Part shown: in pieces, positions 61,049-64,000 of the stretch
Layout of the letters: every line of letters starts with the position of its first letter
Numbering within the stretch: the first letter of the stretch is position 1
Position numbers and translations under genes: made by a program
The notes under the pieces: model-generated
Told to the model about the DNA's origin: nothing
Database searches by the model: none
Seen by the model: only the letters and a program-made list of their open reading frames with translations
Source: Ramlibacter sp.
Lineage (GTDB): Bacteria > Pseudomonadota > Gammaproteobacteria > Burkholderiales > Burkholderiaceae_C
DNA length: 64,000 bases
Reading direction: 5' to 3'
NCBI GenBank assembly: GCA_019635415.1
Contig: JAHBZN010000008.1
Location: 1-64,000, forward strand

Positions 61049-62813
61049 GCTGCCAGGCCGCCGCGTCCGCGTCCCGCCGCGGCTCCAGTGTCCAGCGATT
61101 TCGGTGAAACGCGGCAACCGAAGGACGGTGTGCAATGGACACGAGCGCGCCTTGACGAGACTGCGCCTGCGCCAGCAGCCTGGCATAGACGTCCTGCTCG
61201 GTGGACTCATCCAGCGCACTGGTGGCTTCGTCGGCAAAAATCCATCGGGGCTTCCTGAGCAGCACACGGGCAATCGCCAGCCGCTGCTGCTCTCCTCCCG
61301 AAAGCTTCTGCGTCCATGCGTCTTCGTCGTCCAGGCGCTGAGCGAGTTGCGGCAATTGGGCGTCGGCCAGGGCTTGCTGGAGGGCTTCGTCGCTGTAGTC
61401 ACTGGCGGGCGAGGGGTAGGCCAGTGCATCGCGCAGCCGGCCCTGGGGAAAGTAGGGTCGCTGCGGGATGAACATGGCCTGCGTTTCAAAATCCGCGGGC
61501 CGCTCGATGCGGCCTTTCGAAAATGGCCAGATGCCGGCCAGGGCCCGAAACAGCGTCGACTTGCCGCTTCCGGAAGGCCCCTGCAGCAGCACGGCGTCGC
61601 CGGGGCCGGCCTGCAGGGCCAGGTCTTCGATCAAAGGCACCCCGTTCGGCAGCGCGAGGGACAACCCGGTGGTCTTCAGTTGGTCCTCGATTGCTATGTT
61701 TTCCGTAGCATCTGGAGTCCGTGCCTCCTGGGCTGCAGCGGAAATGCCGGTCTCGAAGCTGGTCAGGCGGTCGGTTGTGGCACGCCAGCTGGCCAGTGAG
61801 CTGTAGTTGTCCACGAACCAGGCCAGCGAGTCCTGCACCCGGCCGAAGGCGGAGGCGATCTGCATCAGTTGTCCCAGCTGTATGGCGCCGCTGAAAAAGC
61901 GCGGCGCCACCACGACGAAAGGGAAGACGATGGCGGCCTGGCCGAAGAAGTTAGTGAACCAGATCAGGTTTTTCTGTGCCTTGATCAGCCGCAGGTAGTT
62001 GGCCAGCACGCTGGTGAATCGGGTATCGAGTTGTTGGCGCTCAACCTGTTCGCCGCGGTCCAGGGCGATGGCTTCGCTGTATTCGCGCACCCGCACCAGA
62101 TGGTGGCGGAAATTGGCTTCGTACTGCTGCTGCTGGAAGTTGAGCTTGATCTGGGGCCGGCCAATGTAGTGCGTCAGGACGCTGCCAACGAGGCAATACA
62201 GCACGGCCATCCAGACCATGAAACCGGCAATCTCGTAGGTGCTGCCCTGGAAACTGAACGAGAAGCCTCCAGAGAGCGACCAGAGGATGCCGACGAAACT
62301 CACCAGTGTCACCACGGCATTGAGCAGGCCCATGCTCAGAGCGATGGTGTCGGTGGTGAAGAGATTGATGTCTTCCTGGATCCGCTGGTCCGGGTTGTCT
62401 GGCGCGGCTTTCGCTTCTGAGAAACGCGCGAGCTCCATCCGGTAGAACGCGTGCTGTGCCAGCCAGCGTTGCAGGTAGTGGCGCGTCATCCAGGCACGCC
62501 AGCGCATCTCGAGCAGCTGGGTGAGGTAGAACTTGTATACCGCGATGACGATGAACGCGAAGGCCAGGTAAGTGAAGCGCCCGAGCTGTTGCCAGAAGAC
62601 GGCCTGGTCCTTGTTCTGCAGCGCGTCATAGAACAAGCGGTTCCAGTCGTTGAGCAGGACCAACATGTAGACCGCGGCGAGGTTCAGCGCCACGATGGCC
62701 GTCAGCAGGGCGCGGGCCCGCCATTTCTCTTCAGAACGGAAATAGGGTGTCGACAGCGCCAGGACTTTGCGCGCCAGGGTTCTGAAGGCGGCGAATTTCG
62801 ACAGCAGGTTCAT
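61035..62813 (-). CDS. ABC transporter, fused membrane/ATPase (SbmA/BacA- or ABCD-like)
   Basis: This is a 592-residue half-transporter. The N-terminal ABC_membrane_2-like domain (LLNDWNRLFYDALQNKDQAVF; YLTQLLEMRWRAWMTRHYLQ) matches the family of YddA and the peroxisomal ABCD proteins. The C-terminal ATPase has Walker A GPSGSGKSTLFRAL, signature LSGGEQQRLAIARVLL, and Walker B FADEATSALDE. The substrate is unknown; relatives move vitamins, peptides or fatty acyl compounds. The ATG at 62813 was chosen. The stop overlaps the convergent queC end. A dispersed repeat lies at 61690-61711 in frame. Confidence 0.85.
   Translation of the reverse strand: MNLLSKFAAFRTLARKVLALSTPYFRSEEKWRARALLTAIVALNLAAVYMLVLLNDWNRLFYDALQNKDQAVFWQQLGRFTYLAFAFIVIAVYKFYLTQLLEMRWRAWMTRHYLQRWLAQHAFYRMELARFSEAKAAPDNPDQRIQEDINLFTTDTIALSMGLLNAVVTLVSFVGILWSLSGGFSFSFQGSTYEIAGFMVWMAVLYCLVGSVLTHYIGRPQIKLNFQQQQYEANFRHHLVRVREYSEAIALDRGEQVERQQLDTRFTSVLANYLRLIKAQKNLIWFTNFFGQAAIVFPFVVVAPRFFSGAIQLGQLMQIASAFGRVQDSLAWFVDNYSSLASWRATTDRLTSFETGISAAAQEARTPDATENIAIEDQLKTTGLSLALPNGVPLIEDLALQAGPGDAVLLQGPSGSGKSTLFRALAGIWPFSKGRIERPADFETQAMFIPQRPYFPQGRLRDALAYPSPASDYSDEALQQALADAQLPQLAQRLDDEDAWTQKLSGGEQQRLAIARVLLRKPRWIFADEATSALDESTEQDVYARLLAQAQSRQGALVSIAHRPSVAAFHRNRWTLEPRRDADAAAWQLRTE
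61690..61711. repeat. Dispersed repeat remnant inside the ABC exporter gene
   Basis: ATTGCTATGTTTTCCGTAGC retains the TGCTA...TAGCA inverted pair. It falls in the linker between membrane and ATPase domains (TPDATENIAIEDQ), where an insertion is tolerated. Confidence 0.4.
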
Positions 62814-62879
62814 GGGAGGCCCTCGTTGGTTGGGCGCCATCGTAGCCGGCCGGCCTTAGCCGGCGCTGAGGACGCACGC

Positions 62880-63779
62880 TCAGTCCGGGTTGGAAACCCC
62901 GCTGGCCACGTGGCCCGAAGGCACATGCCGGGCTGCGGCATTGACATGCCCGGTCTGGTCGTCAAAGAAGAAGTCAGGCTCAAACTCGCGCAGAAACTCG
63001 CCCTTGGGCAGGCCTCCGAGGAACATGGCTTCATCGACATCCACATTCCAGTTCATCAGCGTGCGGATCGCGCGCTCATGCGCAGGCGCGCTCCTCGCAG
63101 TGACCAGGGCGGTGCGGATGCGCATCTGCGGCGTGCTCGCCTGCTGCAGGCGATGCAGAGCCGCGAGCACGGGCTTGAAGGGGCCTTCGGCCAGAGGGAG
63201 CGCGGCCTTGTCTTTCTCGTGGCGCTGAAACGCAATGAGTCCATCGCTCTGGAAAACGCGCTCGGCTTCGTCGGAGAAAAGGACGGCATCCCCGTCAAAG
63301 GCGATGCGTACTTCGTTGGGGTGGGCATCGGAGGCCTGTGCTGAATGGGGGTAGACCTGTGCGGCAGGGACACCCGCCGCCAGTGCCGCCCGCACATCGC
63401 TCAGATGGGTGGAGAGGAACAGGTTGGCATTGAGCGGCCGCAGGTAGCGCCACGGGGGCTGGCCACGCGTGAAGCTGCCTCGTTCGATCGGCAGGTTGTA
63501 GTGTTGTGCCGACCGGAAGACCCGCATGCCCGAGACCGGGTCGTTGCGCGAGAGAATGACGACCTCGACCCGCTGGCTCGCCGAGTCATTGAATGCCAGC
63601 AGCTTGCGCACCAGGGAGAAGGCCACCCCCGGCTTGGCCGGCAGATCCAGCCGCTCGAGTTGCAGCTGCATGTAGGCGCGATCGTCACCCTGCTCGAAAA
63701 CCTGGTTCTCTTCCTCGAAGTCGAACAGGGCGCGCGAGGAGATGGCGACGACCAGCTTGCCTTCCAGTGAAGTGGCCAT
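62880..63779 (-). CDS. 5'-nucleotidase family protein
   Basis: This 299-residue soluble protein begins at the ATG overlapping the gspF end. The motif IAFDGDAVLFSDEAERVF carries the haloacid dehalogenase-type Asp nucleophile region, and PFKPVLAAL and FDDQTGHV occur later, as in the cytosolic 5'-nucleotidase (PF06189) family. It probably dephosphorylates nucleoside monophosphates. The close fit behind gspF suggests shared transcription without an obvious shared role. Confidence 0.8.
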   Translation of the reverse strand: MATSLEGKLVVAISSRALFDFEEENQVFEQGDDRAYMQLQLERLDLPAKPGVAFSLVRKLLAFNDSASQRVEVVILSRNDPVSGMRVFRSAQHYNLPIERGSFTRGQPPWRYLRPLNANLFLSTHLSDVRAALAAGVPAAQVYPHSAQASDAHPNEVRIAFDGDAVLFSDEAERVFQSDGLIAFQRHEKDKAALPLAEGPFKPVLAALHRLQQASTPQMRIRTALVTARSAPAHERAIRTLMNWNVDVDEAMFLGGLPKGEFLREFEPDFFFDDQTGHVNAAARHVPSGHVASGVSNPD

Positions 63780-64000
63780 TTAGCGGACCCACTGGTTGAG
63801 CTGGATGATCGGCAGAAGCACGGCCAGCACGATCAGCATCACTACCAAGCCCATGGCCACGATCAGCAGCGGCTCGAGGATGGTGGCCAGCTGCATGGCA
63901 CGGCGCTGGACCTCGGTGCCGAGCTGATTCGCCGCGCGCTGCAGCATGAGCGGCAGCTGGCCGGTTTGTTCGCCCAGGCGTGCAAACATGCTGACCAGGC
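63780..64000 (-). CDS. gspF: Type II secretion protein GspF, C-terminal end (partial)
   Basis: Only the last 73 or so residues are in the window; the gene continues past the right edge. The text EQTGQLPLMLQRAANQL followed by a terminal membrane helix (IVAMGLVVMLIVLAVLLPI) and LNQWV matches the end of GspF, the polytopic platform protein of the type II system. It is separated from the rest of the gsp genes by about 33 kb, and it is likely the missing component of the operon at 29334-38787, which lacks gspF. Confidence 0.85.
   Translation of the reverse strand, partial: LVSMFARLGEQTGQLPLMLQRAANQLGTEVQRRAMQLATILEPLLIVAMGLVVMLIVLAVLLPIIQLNQWVR

Overview
The window looks like a chromosomal segment of a GC-rich betaproteobacterium, most likely a member of the Comamonadaceae (Acidovorax/Hydrogenophaga/Rhodoferax-like). 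The signs are the GC-rich codon use, a Burkholderiales-style Omp32-like porin, a hexR-zwf / tal-pgi arrangement, a peptide-uptake operon, and scattered short repeats of the TGCTAT...ATAGCA type that I associate with this family. The genus is an inference, not a measurement.

Layout. (1) 1-5594: the distal early region of a Mu-like transposable prophage. It is a tight chain of small + strand genes with mostly ATGA-type overlaps, from a truncated DUF3164 gene to gemA and mor. No late phage genes follow. After mor comes about 620 bp without genes, holding three perfect hairpins built on one repeated core (GTCCGA/TCGGAC, nine copies in about 320 bp). (2) 6214-15075: a compact ten-gene minus-strand operon for a type IV pilus/type II secretion-like machine: PilO-like, PilP-like, a lipoprotein secretin with a C-terminal cohesin-like domain, three pseudopilins, GspF-like, GspE-like, and PilM/GspL-like and PilN-like proteins. 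(3) 15298-24211: divergently transcribed, two giant exported proteins, a TcB/SpvB-like FG-GAP protein with five C-terminal tandem repeats and an RHS protein ending in a PD-(D/E)XK-like nuclease, followed by a DUF4304 gene that is probably the immunity protein. This secretion operon plus RHS-toxin pair is the most interesting unit of the window. (4) 24213-26398: island debris, namely an ORF6N fragment carrying a 43-bp palindrome, an unknown gene, and an iron/2-oxoglutarate dioxygenase. (5) 26809-29300: a membrane-bound class III nucleotide cyclase and a small protein.

(6) 29334-38787: the canonical type II secretion operon gspE-D-N-M-L-K-J-I-H-G on the minus strand, with gspC divergent. The C-terminal end of gspF lies at the far right edge (63780-64000), about 33 kb from gspE, the nearest gene of the operon. 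(7) 38782-44186: cobalamin genes (cobC, cobS), a DegV protein, ilvA behind a terminator that looks like an attenuator, an OsmC protein, and coq7. (8) 44507-52657: a porin, then an ABC peptide importer with an M20 amidohydrolase inserted in its operon, preceded by a perfect 24-bp palindrome. (9) 52713-57674: central carbon genes hexR-zwf (minus) and tal-pgi (plus), with a HexR-like operator between them. (10) 57749-64000: a DUF805 protein, groES-groEL under a perfect CIRCE element, queC, an SbmA/ABCD-type ABC exporter, a 5'-nucleotidase family protein, and gspF.

The 6-26 kb block is visibly less GC-rich than the flanks, is bordered by prophage and ORF6N remnants, and contains the toxin-like genes. 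I read it as an acquired island. The right half is ordinary conserved chromosome. No rRNA, tRNA or CRISPR was recognised.
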